Assembly: GCF_037440165.1 (NCBI RefSeq)
Contig: NZ_JBBIUQ010000007.1
Location: 62,001 to 126,000 of the forward strand
Direction of reading: 5' to 3'
DNA: 64,000 nt
DNA from: Ignavibacterium sp037440165
Lineage (GTDB): Bacteria > Bacteroidota > Ignavibacteria > Ignavibacteriales > Ignavibacteriaceae
The stretch's first letter is position 1, and each line of letters starts with the position of its first letter. Both the position numbers and the translations under genes were made by a program. Below are positions 26,126 through 35,922 of this stretch, piece by piece. The notes under the pieces are model-generated. The model worked only from the letters and a program-made list of their open reading frames with translations. It did no database searches and was not told the DNA's origin.

Positions 26126-28069
26126 ATGAAGCTCTTGTTCGCAGTGCTGCTATTCTCTTTTAATTCTTTCTCTCAGATTAAAGACTCGCTTCTTATTCAG
26201 CAGTTAATTTCTGATACTACACTGAATATCGACAGCACTGTTATTCAAAGAGACTCAACCGTTATTCTTAATCTGAGTTATCCCGAGAATCACGGCATTT
26301 TGATTTCAAGAAAAGATATTGTTAAGGGCAATTACAGATTTGCCGCTGATTTATTAAATCATTATCCATTCGCCTTTCAAAGAGATTATGGATTTGTTGG
26401 CTATCCAAATGAAGTAATGATGTTTGGAGTTGGTAATTCATTTGTCAATTGGATGTCGGATGGAATTTCACACAGCGAACGATTAAGCAATTCTTTTAAT
26501 CTAAATTTAATTCAGACAGAAGATATTGATTCCATAGAAATTATTCCTTTGACAAGAGGATTTTTGTATGGCAGTTATATGAATCCTGTAACAGTAAATT
26601 TCATCACCAGAGATTTTATTCCTCCAAGACCTTATTCAAGAATCAGGTACATTCAGGGACCGGACAGGGAAACAAGTGTTGATGTAAACTTTCACGCACT
26701 CTTGTCAAAATATTTTCTTTTCTCTTTCGATATTTCAAACAGAATAAAAGACAGCACCTTTCGAAATACAGAATTCAGTTTATGGCAGGTTAAAACAAAA
26801 CTGAAGTATTTTTTATCTAATCAAATAAATATACTCGCAACATACAATTACAATGATTATAAACTTGGCTTTAATGGCGGAATTGATGTTGACAGCATCA
26901 CAAAAATTACTTCTGATGTTAACTCAATTTTATATGATAACTTTTTAGCTCCGGTTATATATCCAAATGGTGAATTAAAAACACTTCAGCATTTCCCAAA
27001 ACTATCATTGCTAACTAATTTTTTCTCATGGCTGAAATCAGATTTAAATATCTATTACCGGTACAGCAGATATGATGAAAGAACAGATTTTCAAAAAAAT
27101 ATTAAAGAAGATATTTACGGCTTTAATTTCCCAAACAAAATCATTGTGAAGAATTTTGAATTCAATGTTTTATTTGATTATGAAAACATTAAACAAACAA
27201 ACGAACTAATTGATGGTAGGATAGTTCCTCCGGGTGATTTGATTTATAAAAATGAAAGAAAAATATTTTCAGTTGGTGCTATTCTTACTGCCAGATTATT
27301 GCACAACAAACTAAATGTTTCTCTTTTCTACAAACACTCCGGCTTACAGGAAAAATATTATTCAAATGTTGTGATTAATAATCTTGTTGTTGCCGATCTT
27401 GTTTATACTTCTGACTTTAATAATTCGGGAACCGGCGCTGATGTTAGTTTTAAGATTAACGACAACTTAAAGCTTTATGCTGGTTCATCTTTCCTGAATA
27501 AATATTCCACAGATGATAGTAAAGAATCATTACTTTTTCAGGCGGGCTTAAGCTATGAAAACGAATTCCTTTCTGCGAATGCTTTATATTTTATCAATGA
27601 GTATGATTATGGACCGAATTACAGCCCATTGTTTACGCAGTCAATTAGGTCAGGAGATTTTGATGGATTAGGTTTAAGCATAAAAGCAAAATATAAATTT
27701 GTCCTGTTGGAGTCTCAGAATGCAAAGTATAATTCACGCTCTAACAATAGTTTATTTGGTTTACCCGCGTGGAACAGCAGAACAGGATTATACTTTAATG
27801 ATTATTTGTTCAATGGAAATCTTGAACTCAAATCAGGCTTTCTTTTTACTTACATAGGAAAACAAAATTATCTTTCTCCAAATAATAATTGGCTTGAAGT
27901 TCCTGCTGTTACTAGAATTGATTTTACTGTTTCCGGTGAAATCAGAAAAGCAGCGATAGTTTATTTTGTTCTTGAAAATATTTTTGACAAGAAATACTAT
28001 CTCACACCTTATTATCCAATGCCTGAGAGAAATTTCAGGTTTGGGATTGCATGGGAATTTTTAGATTAA
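26126..28069 (+). CDS. TonB-dependent-receptor-like outer membrane beta-barrel
   Basis: About 647 residues from the ATG at 26126, which has GGAGA six bases ahead and begins a clear signal peptide (MKLLFAVLLFSFNSFSQ); an upstream in-frame ATG at 26087 lacks this. Residues about 75-180 resemble a plug domain (LLNHYPFAFQRDYG, DIDSIEIIPLTRGFLYG). The rest is alternating aromatic beta strands of a barrel ending FRFGIAWEFLD. No carboxypeptidase-regulatory domain or clear TonB box. Probably an outer membrane transporter; substrate unknown. It converges with the response regulator gene, 5 bases away. Confidence 0.7.
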   Translation: MKLLFAVLLFSFNSFSQIKDSLLIQQLISDTTLNIDSTVIQRDSTVILNLSYPENHGILISRKDIVKGNYRFAADLLNHYPFAFQRDYGFVGYPNEVMMFGVGNSFVNWMSDGISHSERLSNSFNLNLIQTEDIDSIEIIPLTRGFLYGSYMNPVTVNFITRDFIPPRPYSRIRYIQGPDRETSVDVNFHALLSKYFLFSFDISNRIKDSTFRNTEFSLWQVKTKLKYFLSNQINILATYNYNDYKLGFNGGIDVDSITKITSDVNSILYDNFLAPVIYPNGELKTLQHFPKLSLLTNFFSWLKSDLNIYYRYSRYDERTDFQKNIKEDIYGFNFPNKIIVKNFEFNVLFDYENIKQTNELIDGRIVPPGDLIYKNERKIFSVGAILTARLLHNKLNVSLFYKHSGLQEKYYSNVVINNLVVADLVYTSDFNNSGTGADVSFKINDNLKLYAGSSFLNKYSTDDSKESLLFQAGLSYENEFLSANALYFINEYDYGPNYSPLFTQSIRSGDFDGLGLSIKAKYKFVLLESQNAKYNSRSNNSLFGLPAWNSRTGLYFNDYLFNGNLELKSGFLFTYIGKQNYLSPNNNWLEVPAVTRIDFTVSGEIRKAAIVYFVLENIFDKKYYLTPYYPMPERNFRFGIAWEFLD

Positions 28070-28074
28070 AGATA

Positions 28075-28797
28075 TTATAAGCTAAGCATTTCCTTAAACT
28101 TTACTGCCTGTCTTCTCGACACTTCTACTTTCTGTCCGCCTTTAAGTTTAACAAGCAAACCACCATTGAGCCATGGTTCAATGCTTTCAATCCATTTAAG
28201 GTTAATTATATGTTTTCTGTTTGCACGGAAGAAAGAACGCAGATCTAAACGCTCATCAAGATAATTCAATGTTCTCAGAATAAGCGGCTTATTGTCCTCA
28301 AAATAAAGCCGGACATAATTGCCTTCTGATTCAAACAATCTGATTCGCTCAAGTTTTACAAACCAGCACTTATCACCATCTTTAACAAATACCTGATCCT
28401 CAGCAGAGAGAACATCAGGCAGAGCAGATTTAATCTGAACATCTTTTTTACCAACTTCAACAATTTTTCTGATTGCTTCTTCAAGTCGTTTTGGCTCAAT
28501 TGGTTTAAGAAGATAATCAAGTGCATTATATTCAAAAGCTTTGAGTGCATATTCGTCATAAGCAGTTGTGAAAATAACTTTCGGAACTTTATCAAGTTCT
28601 TCAAGCATATCGAATCCACTTTTGCCCGGCATTTGAATATCAAGAAAAATTATTTCAGGACTTAACTGAGCTATTTTTTCAATTGCTTCATCAGCATTTA
28701 CTGCTTCGCCAACAATTTCGATTTCTTTGAATGGCTCTAGCAATCTTCTCAGTTCAGTTCTTGCTAATCTTTCGTCATCAATAATTAAAGCTTTCAT
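28075..28797 (-). CDS. LytTR-family response regulator
   Basis: 240 residues. The receiver (1-120) has the acid pair in IIDDE, phospho-acceptor Asp53 (IFLDIQMPG) and Lys in LLKPIEP. A LytTR DNA-binding domain covers about 140-238 (RLFESEGNYVRLYF, FFRANRKHIINL). Its start overlaps the end of the kinase gene by 20 bases, so the pair is translationally coupled. It probably controls envelope or surface genes; target unknown. Confidence 0.92.
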   Translation of the reverse strand: MKALIIDDERLARTELRRLLEPFKEIEIVGEAVNADEAIEKIAQLSPEIIFLDIQMPGKSGFDMLEELDKVPKVIFTTAYDEYALKAFEYNALDYLLKPIEPKRLEEAIRKIVEVGKKDVQIKSALPDVLSAEDQVFVKDGDKCWFVKLERIRLFESEGNYVRLYFEDNKPLILRTLNYLDERLDLRSFFRANRKHIINLKWIESIEPWLNGGLLVKLKGGQKVEVSRRQAVKFKEMLSL

Positions 28798-29848
28798 GTT
28801 TTATTCCTCCTAATGGTATTTTAACTTCTGTGATAACCTGGTTGTGATTGTAATTTTTTATCGAGAAAGAAGATTCATCTCCGTAAAGCAAGTTAAGACG
28901 TTGAATAGTATTGCTTACACCAAAGCCTTTGGAATTTTTTAATTGTTCTTCATCAAAACTTCCTGTGTTGATGATAAAAATTTTAAGTTTATCAGTTTCT
29001 ATTGAACAATTAATCTCAATTTCACCACCAGTTGTTGATTTTGAAATTCCATGTTTAATTCCGTTTTCAACAAGCGTCTGAATCATCATCGGAGGAATTT
29101 CAACTCTGTCTGCCTCAGCGGCTGAATTTATTTTGTAATTGAGTCGTTCTTCAAATCTTATTTTTTCAAGATCGAGATAATCATTTATTGTTCTAAGTTC
29201 TTCTGCAAGAGGAACAGTTTCGGCTCTTTCAATTTTTAATGTGTAACGCATCAAATTTGAAAGTTTAGTAACGGCATTCTTTGCCGATTCTGGATCTTCT
29301 TCAATTAAAGCACGAATGCTGTTCATAGCGTTAAAAATAAAATGCGGATTAAGCTGAGCTTTGAGAGTTTTAAGTTCGAAATCTTTTACAGCAGCTTCAA
29401 AAATGAGAGATTCAATTTCTGCTTTCTTGTAATTTTCCAGATAATGAACAGAGAAATAAATTACAGACCAGAATAAAAACAAACTGCTGAGATTTACTAC
29501 GCGTGCAATCACTCCACCAATTTTTTGATATTCTTCAAGAGGGACAATTCCGGAAGTAATGTTAAAAAGTGCAATGATTAAGAACAGAATAAGTCCGAGT
29601 AAAATACTTGCAATAAGAATTCTTGGAACAATTGATTTTAACGGAAGATTTTTCCAGCCGTTTTTTTTAATGAAATTTCTGTAAAGATGACTTACAAAAA
29701 TTCCTGCAATACCCAAAAACAACCATGTATAAATGTATTCTTTTTTAAACTCTTCAAAGGTAGAGTAAATAATAATGTTCAACAGAACAAATAAACCCCA
29801 GCCCGAAAATTGAGAAATCCAATAAACCTGATTTCTAGTTAAATTCAT
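28778..29848 (-). CDS. LytS/YehU-type sensor histidine kinase
   Basis: 356 residues. Four hydrophobic segments in the first 135 residues form the sensor. A short coiled linker leads to the His_kinase (PF06580-type) domain with His169 in LKAQLNPHFIFNAMNSI. The C-terminal ATPase domain has the N-box LVENGIKHGI and GFGVSN. No PAS or HAMP domain. Partner of the LytTR regulator immediately downstream. Confidence 0.92.
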   Translation of the reverse strand: MNLTRNQVYWISQFSGWGLFVLLNIIIYSTFEEFKKEYIYTWLFLGIAGIFVSHLYRNFIKKNGWKNLPLKSIVPRILIASILLGLILFLIIALFNITSGIVPLEEYQKIGGVIARVVNLSSLFLFWSVIYFSVHYLENYKKAEIESLIFEAAVKDFELKTLKAQLNPHFIFNAMNSIRALIEEDPESAKNAVTKLSNLMRYTLKIERAETVPLAEELRTINDYLDLEKIRFEERLNYKINSAAEADRVEIPPMMIQTLVENGIKHGISKSTTGGEIEINCSIETDKLKIFIINTGSFDEEQLKNSKGFGVSNTIQRLNLLYGDESSFSIKNYNHNQVITEVKIPLGGIKHESFNY

Positions 29849-30031
29849 TTTGATTATAAGTAAATAGAAAAAAATTATTAAGCTTAGTTCCGAAACAAAT
29901 ATAAATGTTGAAAATCAGAAAACGGAAATAAACTTTCAGTGGTAACATAACCAATCTGAGAAGCGAGCGGCTTTATTTTTTTTTAGATGGTAATAAAATT
30001 TGATAAAAGGGAAAAACAAACTTTATAATCT

Positions 30032-30056
30032 CCAGCCCGGCAAATAACCGGGCTGG
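30032..30056. terminator. GC-rich hairpin after rseP
   Basis: CCAGCCCGG (30032-30040) with CCGGGCTGG (30048-30056), a perfect 9-bp stem and 7-base loop, 12 bases past the rseP stop. No T run follows directly on the minus strand (GAGATTATAAAG), so termination may be weak. Confidence 0.55.
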
Positions 30057-30067
30057 TTAATAAAAAG

Positions 30068-31423
30068 TTATAACGACAGGATGTCGTTGTAAACTATGAA
30101 TGCCATCAGTAATAAGAGCAGGAACATTCCGACTTGTTGAATTGCGAGTTTAATCTTTATAGGTATTTCTTTTCCCATAATTGATTCAATTATTATCATC
30201 ACTAAGTGTCCGCCATCTAAAACAGGGAAAGGCATAATGTTTAATATTGCCAAACTTAAACTGAGCAGAGCAAGAAAATATAAAAAGCTTGATAAACCAC
30301 TATCTGCAGATTTAGCTGCATACTGCGCAATCTTAATCGGACCACCAAAAGCTTTCTTAAATTCAATGTTGCCGGAAAATACTTTACCAAGCATACTGAA
30401 AGTAAGATTTGTCATTTTCACTATATCAAGCCAGCCGTAGTAAAATGATTCAAAGAACCCGTAAGCTTTGTAGTTTACCTTGCCAGTAAATACTGTTCCG
30501 ATAGCAACACCAATTTTACCTTCGTTATTTGGAGTAACAGCCAAGTTAGTAGTGTCTTTTTCGCGAAATACTTTGAAATTTATTTCATTCCCTTTGTTTG
30601 ATGAAATTAGTTGTGTTACCTGTTTTGGTGTGTAAACCGGAACATCATTTATTGCAATGAGAATATCATTAGACTTAAATCCGGATTTTTCAGCGGGTGA
30701 ATCTTTCATTACTTCACCGACTACAGGTTTAACGCCTTCAGGTAAAAGAAACACTGCCTGAGATTCATCTTCAGGTACTCTGTTTCTTGGGATTTTAAGA
30801 TTAACTGTCTCTCCGTTTCGAAGTAATGAAATACTTAAATCCTCACCAAGTGTGTTGATGAAAATTTCATTTCTTAAATCTTCCCAGTTATTTACTGATT
30901 GGCCATTAATGGTTAGAATTTTATCTCCACTTCTGAATCCGAGGGAATCAGCTAAACTACCTGATTCAACAAAAGCAATTGTTGTTGTTTCGGTGAAAGG
31001 TTTTCCCTGGAAGAAATTAGCTCCCCAGAAAATTAACCAGGCGAGAAGCAAATTCATTAATACACCAGCTGTAATAACAAACACTTTTGAAAGTAATGGT
31101 TTTGCTCGGAACTCCCACGGTTGTGGCGGACGACCAGCAAATTCAGCATCCATACTTTCATCAACCATTCCAGCAATTTTAACATAGCCACCTAAAGGAA
31201 GCAGACATAATCTGTAATCGGTATGTCCTTCACCGTCAAAATCTTTAGGAAGTTCGCCAAATGTGAATCCGGTTTTTCTGTTCCAGCCGAAAAGTCTTTT
31301 GCCAAAACCAATTGCAAACACATCAGCACGCATTCCACTTAATTTTGCGGCGGCAAAATGTCCGAACTCGTGAATGAATACTAATATTCCGATAGTAATT
31401 GCAAAATAAATTATGTAATCCAT
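30068..31423 (-). CDS. rseP: Site-2 intramembrane zinc protease RseP
   Basis: Cleaves membrane anti-sigma factors and leftover signal peptides within the inner membrane. 451 residues with the catalytic HEFGH at 18-22 in the first membrane segment, two PDZ domains (about 150-300), and the third metal ligand in LDGGH (402-406). It follows dxr by 20 bases; a dxr-rseP pair is common in bacteria. No RseA-type partner is in the window. Confidence 0.93.
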   Translation of the reverse strand: MDYIIYFAITIGILVFIHEFGHFAAAKLSGMRADVFAIGFGKRLFGWNRKTGFTFGELPKDFDGEGHTDYRLCLLPLGGYVKIAGMVDESMDAEFAGRPPQPWEFRAKPLLSKVFVITAGVLMNLLLAWLIFWGANFFQGKPFTETTTIAFVESGSLADSLGFRSGDKILTINGQSVNNWEDLRNEIFINTLGEDLSISLLRNGETVNLKIPRNRVPEDESQAVFLLPEGVKPVVGEVMKDSPAEKSGFKSNDILIAINDVPVYTPKQVTQLISSNKGNEINFKVFREKDTTNLAVTPNNEGKIGVAIGTVFTGKVNYKAYGFFESFYYGWLDIVKMTNLTFSMLGKVFSGNIEFKKAFGGPIKIAQYAAKSADSGLSSFLYFLALLSLSLAILNIMPFPVLDGGHLVMIIIESIMGKEIPIKIKLAIQQVGMFLLLLLMAFIVYNDILSL

Positions 31424-31443
31424 TAAAGAAGTATCTCCTTGTT

Positions 31444-32592
31444 CTAATTCAAATTATTTACAAATTCCCTTGTCAATTTATCACATTCGATGATTGTTTC
31501 AATATCAGGATTCGAATGATTTTCAACTTTATCAAGTGCTTTGTTTATCATTTTCGGAATTTCAGAGAATTTGATATCACCGTTAAGAAATTTTTCTACA
31601 GCAATCTCATTTGCAGCATTGAGAATGCAAGGTGAAGTTCCACCTGTATTAAGTGCCTGATAAGCAAGCTTCAAACATTCAAATTTATTAAAATCAGGTT
31701 CAAAGAAAGTAAGATTATTTATCAACGGTAAATTGGTTCGTTCAAAATCATTTGATAATCTTTCCGGAAAAGTTAGAGCATATTGAATAGGAAGTTTCAT
31801 ATCCGGTAATCCAAGCTGAGCTTTAATTGATCCATCAACAAACTGAACCATTGAATGAATAATTGATTGAGGATGAATTACCACTGAAATTTTATCCACC
31901 GGTAAACCAAACAACCAGTGAGCTTCAATTACCTCAAGTCCTTTGTTCATCATTGTTGCAGAGTCAATTGTTATTTTGCTTCCCATTTTCCAGTTCGGAT
32001 GATTTAATGCTTCATTTACAGTAGCATTATCGAAAAAAGATTTTTCTTTATTAAGAAACGGACCGCCCGATGCAGTGAGGATAAGTTTTTCAACCTCATT
32101 CAAATTCTCACCGACTAAACATTGATAAATTGCAGAATGTTCTGAGTCAACTGGAATAATTTCAGCACTGTTTTCAGCAACCAGACGAGTTACAATTTCC
32201 CCGGCAACAACTAAAGTTTCTTTGTTTGCCAGAGCAATTCGTTTTCCTCTTTTTATTGCTTCGAGAGTTGGTGATAATCCGGCAAACCCAACAATCGCAC
32301 CTATTAAAATATCGTAGTCATACTTCTTTGCAGCTTCAACCAAGCCATTTTCAGATGAGATTATTTTTATTTTTCTGTTTAGGTTTTTCGCAAGTTCCTT
32401 AGCTTTGCTTTGGTCGTTAATTACCACAAATTCAGGATTGAATTCCTCGATTTGCTCTGATAAAGTGGAAATATTGGAATTAACCGTTAAACCTGCGACA
32501 GAAAATCTGTCAGGGAATTTACGGATTACACTAAGAGCATTAACACCTATCGAACCGGTTGAACCTAAAATTAAAACTTTCTTCATTTTCAT
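31444..32592 (-). CDS. dxr: 1-deoxy-D-xylulose 5-phosphate reductoisomerase
   Basis: Second step of the MEP isoprenoid pathway: converts DXP to MEP with NADPH. About 382 residues from the ATG at 32590-32592; a GTG four codons upstream is also in frame. NADPH loop GSTGSIG at the N-terminus; ALANKETLV; metal and substrate blocks PVDSEHSAIYQCL, ASGGPF, HPNWKMGSKI, IHPQSIIHSMV. ispG, another MEP gene, is at 44298, so isoprenoids here are made by the MEP route. Confidence 0.95.
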   Translation of the reverse strand: MKMKKVLILGSTGSIGVNALSVIRKFPDRFSVAGLTVNSNISTLSEQIEEFNPEFVVINDQSKAKELAKNLNRKIKIISSENGLVEAAKKYDYDILIGAIVGFAGLSPTLEAIKRGKRIALANKETLVVAGEIVTRLVAENSAEIIPVDSEHSAIYQCLVGENLNEVEKLILTASGGPFLNKEKSFFDNATVNEALNHPNWKMGSKITIDSATMMNKGLEVIEAHWLFGLPVDKISVVIHPQSIIHSMVQFVDGSIKAQLGLPDMKLPIQYALTFPERLSNDFERTNLPLINNLTFFEPDFNKFECLKLAYQALNTGGTSPCILNAANEIAVEKFLNGDIKFSEIPKMINKALDKVENHSNPDIETIIECDKLTREFVNNLN

Positions 32593-32759
32593 ATAATTTA
32601 ACACTGAAAAGTATTAAAGAATGCCAAGATTAACAATGAATATTTAACTGATTACTATTTAAAACAATCTCTATTGATAAAAATTCAATTTTGATACTTG
32701 AAGAAAAGGTTTGAAATCCTTTAGCCTTGATCGTTCTAAACAAATTCATATTTTAAAGT

Positions 32760-34622
32760 ATGAAGCTAGAAATATTATTAACATACTTTTTTGCTTTTAG
32801 TTTTCCGATTTTTGCCCAGCATAATCCCTTCGATCAAAATCAGTTTATGCTGGCTGAAGCTTATGAGCAACAAGGCAACTATGCAAAGGCAATCGAAATT
32901 ATTGAACAACTTTATAAAAAGGATTCTCAGAATCCAAACTACTTTAATAAACTGGTTAATCTTTACATTTTTTCAAAAAATTTTGACTCAGCAATTAAAC
33001 TTCTTGAATCCAGAATAACTATGTTTCCGCAGGACCCGAATAACTATGGACAACTTGGCTCAGTTTATTATATGATGGGTGATTATAGTAAGGCAAAAGA
33101 AATTTGGGAAACACCACTGAAAAAATCTGACAGAAACAACTTCGCTTTCAGGATAATTGCAAATTATGCGATCGAGAGAAGAGCTTTTGAAACTGCTATT
33201 GAAATATTAAAGAAAGGAAAAGAAAATTCTGATGATCCGACTTTTTATGCATTTGATTTGGGTGAACTGTATTCACTTACAATGCAATATGAGAATGCTG
33301 CATCGGAATATTGTGAATTGCTAAGAAAGAATCCGGGTTTGTATTCTACAATTGAAGCGAAAATATTCTCTTTTATTAACAAACCGGAAGCATTGCCGCA
33401 GACAATAAAAGTAGTTTCAGATTATCAATCTCAGGATGCAGCTTTCAAAATGCTTCTGGCAAAACTAAATGTTGAAGATAAAAAATTTGACAATGCATTT
33501 GAGCTTTATAAAGAAGTTGATAAATCTCAGAACTCCAACGGACAGTTGCTGCTTGATTATGCCAACTTTTTATATAACGAAGAAGAAAATCTGCTTGCTA
33601 AGAATGTATATGAATATGTCCTTAAAAATTATTCCGATAACAGAATTATTCCTTCTGCTAAACTTGGACTGACCAAATCTTTGGAAGCCTTAGTTCTTAA
33701 GGATTTCAGAAAACTTAATCCGGAATGGAAACCATACTATACAACTATTTTTCTTAATGATGATAAAACGAAAGATATCTTGACTGCATATAAAGAAGTT
33801 GTTGACTTGTATAAACATTCAGAAGTTGCAATCGAATCAAGATATCGTTCAGCACTTATTCTATTTTATGTGAACAACAAACCAGCACAAGCTATCGAAC
33901 AGTTGAATGAAATAATAAACCTTTATCCGACTTCATTATATTTCCCGAAAGCTCTGATTGAGCTTGGAAATATTTATTTGCATTCCGGACAAATTGAACT
34001 CGCAAAAGAAAAATATTTATCAGTTCAATCCAGCAACAGAGTATTTGAAGATGACAGGAATCTTGCAGCAGTTCAATTGGCAAAAATTTATGCCTCTGAA
34101 GGAAATTTTAATCTGGCAATCCAAACAGCTGGCAAGGTTGCGCTAAATCTCAAAAATGATATAACAAACGATGCACTTGAGCTATCATTAATATTGAACA
34201 CTGCGAAGAATGATTCGTCTAATCTCTTGAAATTTTTTAAGGCAGAAATTCTTACCGAACAGAAAAATTTTACTTCTGCCAAAGAGATTTATGATGAGAT
34301 TATCCAAAGTCCGCAAGCGTTTGTGCTTCATTCTATATGCAAAATCAGAAGTGCTGAGATGGACCTTGCACTAAGTGATTATCCTGAAGCACTTCGCAAA
34401 CTAGGTTTAATTGTTGATGAGGAAGAGAAAAATATATATTCTGACAAAGCTTTATATTTGACAGCAAAAATTTATGAATATGGACTAACTGATATTTCAA
34501 AGGCAGTAGATTCTTATCAGAAACTGCTTAGTAGGTTTCCGAAGTCAATCTATCTTGATGAAGCCAGAGAAAGAATTCAGCATCTAAGAGAAAAAATGAA
34601 AGAAGGTAAAACTGATGTCTAA
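32760..34622 (+). CDS. Exported TPR-repeat protein
   Basis: 620 residues. Signal peptide of about 19 residues ending FAQ. The remainder is tetratricopeptide repeats (AEAYEQQGNYAKAIEI, LGSVYYMMGDYSKAKEI, LIELGNIYLHSGQIELAKEKY, SYQKLLSRFPKSIYLDEA). Likely periplasmic, a scaffold for protein complexes; specific role unknown. Its stop codon overlaps the start of clpX by 8 bases, an unusual coupling of an exported protein to an ATPase. Confidence 0.85.
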   Translation: MKLEILLTYFFAFSFPIFAQHNPFDQNQFMLAEAYEQQGNYAKAIEIIEQLYKKDSQNPNYFNKLVNLYIFSKNFDSAIKLLESRITMFPQDPNNYGQLGSVYYMMGDYSKAKEIWETPLKKSDRNNFAFRIIANYAIERRAFETAIEILKKGKENSDDPTFYAFDLGELYSLTMQYENAASEYCELLRKNPGLYSTIEAKIFSFINKPEALPQTIKVVSDYQSQDAAFKMLLAKLNVEDKKFDNAFELYKEVDKSQNSNGQLLLDYANFLYNEEENLLAKNVYEYVLKNYSDNRIIPSAKLGLTKSLEALVLKDFRKLNPEWKPYYTTIFLNDDKTKDILTAYKEVVDLYKHSEVAIESRYRSALILFYVNNKPAQAIEQLNEIINLYPTSLYFPKALIELGNIYLHSGQIELAKEKYLSVQSSNRVFEDDRNLAAVQLAKIYASEGNFNLAIQTAGKVALNLKNDITNDALELSLILNTAKNDSSNLLKFFKAEILTEQKNFTSAKEIYDEIIQSPQAFVLHSICKIRSAEMDLALSDYPEALRKLGLIVDEEEKNIYSDKALYLTAKIYEYGLTDISKAVDSYQKLLSRFPKSIYLDEARERIQHLREKMKEGKTDV

Positions 34623-35874
34623 AAAACCAGGAAATAAAATTATTAAATGCTCGTTTTGCGGCAGAGACAGCAACGAAGTCAACAGTCTTATTGCCGGACC
34701 GGATGTTTATATCTGTGATATTTGTGTGCAAAGCAGCGTTGATATCCTTAAAACTAATCTTGCTGCTTACAACAATAATCCTTACTACAAAAATTCTAAG
34801 TGGAATTACCATACACCTGCAACACTTAAAAAAGCTTTGGATGAATATGTAATTGGTCAGGATCGTGCAAAAAAAATTCTTTCAGTGGCAGTTTATAATC
34901 ACTATAAAAGAATTAATTCACGAAATAGTTTTTTTGAACTTGATGATGTTGAAATTGAAAAAAGCAATATACTTTTAATTGGTCCAACCGGAGTTGGAAA
35001 AACACTTCTTGCTCAAACATTAGCTAAAATACTTGATGTTCCATTTGCAATTGCAGATGCAACAACACTTACAGAAGCCGGCTATGTTGGTGATGATGTT
35101 GAAACTGTTCTCGTTCATTTACTGCAGGCAGCTGATTACAATCTTGAAAGAGCACAAAAAGGAATTGTTTATATTGATGAGATAGATAAGATTGCACGAA
35201 AAAGTGAAAGTACATCAATTACAAGAGATGTTTCCGGCGAAGGTGTCCAGCAAGCATTATTGAAAATACTTGAAGGAACAATTGCCGGCATTCCACCAAA
35301 GGGTGGAAGAAAACATCCAGAGCAAAGTTTAATAAATCTTAATACCAAGAATATTCTTTTCATCGTTGGTGGTGCGTTCGAAAGCATTGATAAAATAATT
35401 GCACGACGAATCAATAAAAATAAGATGGGTTTTTCCGCTGATGTAAAGAAGAATATTGAAGACGAAGATTTGTTACCGTTCATTCAACCAGAGGATTTAC
35501 TTCGATTCGGATTAATTCCCGAGCTAATCGGAAGACTGCCTGTTATTGCACCACTTCATCCTCTAACTGAAGATGCACTGAAAAGTATTTTAACTGAACC
35601 AAAGAATGCAATCATCAAACAATATAAAAAGCTTTTTGCAATGGAAGGAATTGATCTTGAATTTGATCCTTTTGCATTGGAAGCAATAGTTCAAAAAGCA
35701 ATTGAGAGAAAAACAGGGGCCAGAGCTTTGCGTTCAATTGTAGAAGAATTTATGCTGGATATTATGTTCGAACTGCCAAATAAAAAACATGTTGATAAAT
35801 GCATAATTACCCGAGATGTAGTAGAAAAAGGCGCTGAACCAATTTATATGAAAGCCGATGCTAAATCTGCATAA
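34615..35874 (+). CDS. clpX: ATP-dependent protease unfoldase ClpX
   Basis: AAA+ unfoldase that feeds proteins to ClpP. 419 residues. N-terminal zinc finger with Cys12, Cys15, Cys34 and Cys37. Walker A GPTGVGKT at 123-130; Walker B with Asp188-Glu189 (YIDEIDKI); the substrate pore loop GYVGDDVE; sensor 2 in TGARALRS. clpP is not adjacent. The ATG lies inside the end of the TPR gene, so translation is probably coupled. Confidence 0.96.
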   Translation: MSKKPGNKIIKCSFCGRDSNEVNSLIAGPDVYICDICVQSSVDILKTNLAAYNNNPYYKNSKWNYHTPATLKKALDEYVIGQDRAKKILSVAVYNHYKRINSRNSFFELDDVEIEKSNILLIGPTGVGKTLLAQTLAKILDVPFAIADATTLTEAGYVGDDVETVLVHLLQAADYNLERAQKGIVYIDEIDKIARKSESTSITRDVSGEGVQQALLKILEGTIAGIPPKGGRKHPEQSLINLNTKNILFIVGGAFESIDKIIARRINKNKMGFSADVKKNIEDEDLLPFIQPEDLLRFGLIPELIGRLPVIAPLHPLTEDALKSILTEPKNAIIKQYKKLFAMEGIDLEFDPFALEAIVQKAIERKTGARALRSIVEEFMLDIMFELPNKKHVDKCIITRDVVEKGAEPIYMKADAKSA

Positions 35875-35922
35875 TAAATCTTTTAAGCTTATCTACAATT
35901 CTTTCAGCATCTTTCTTTAGCT

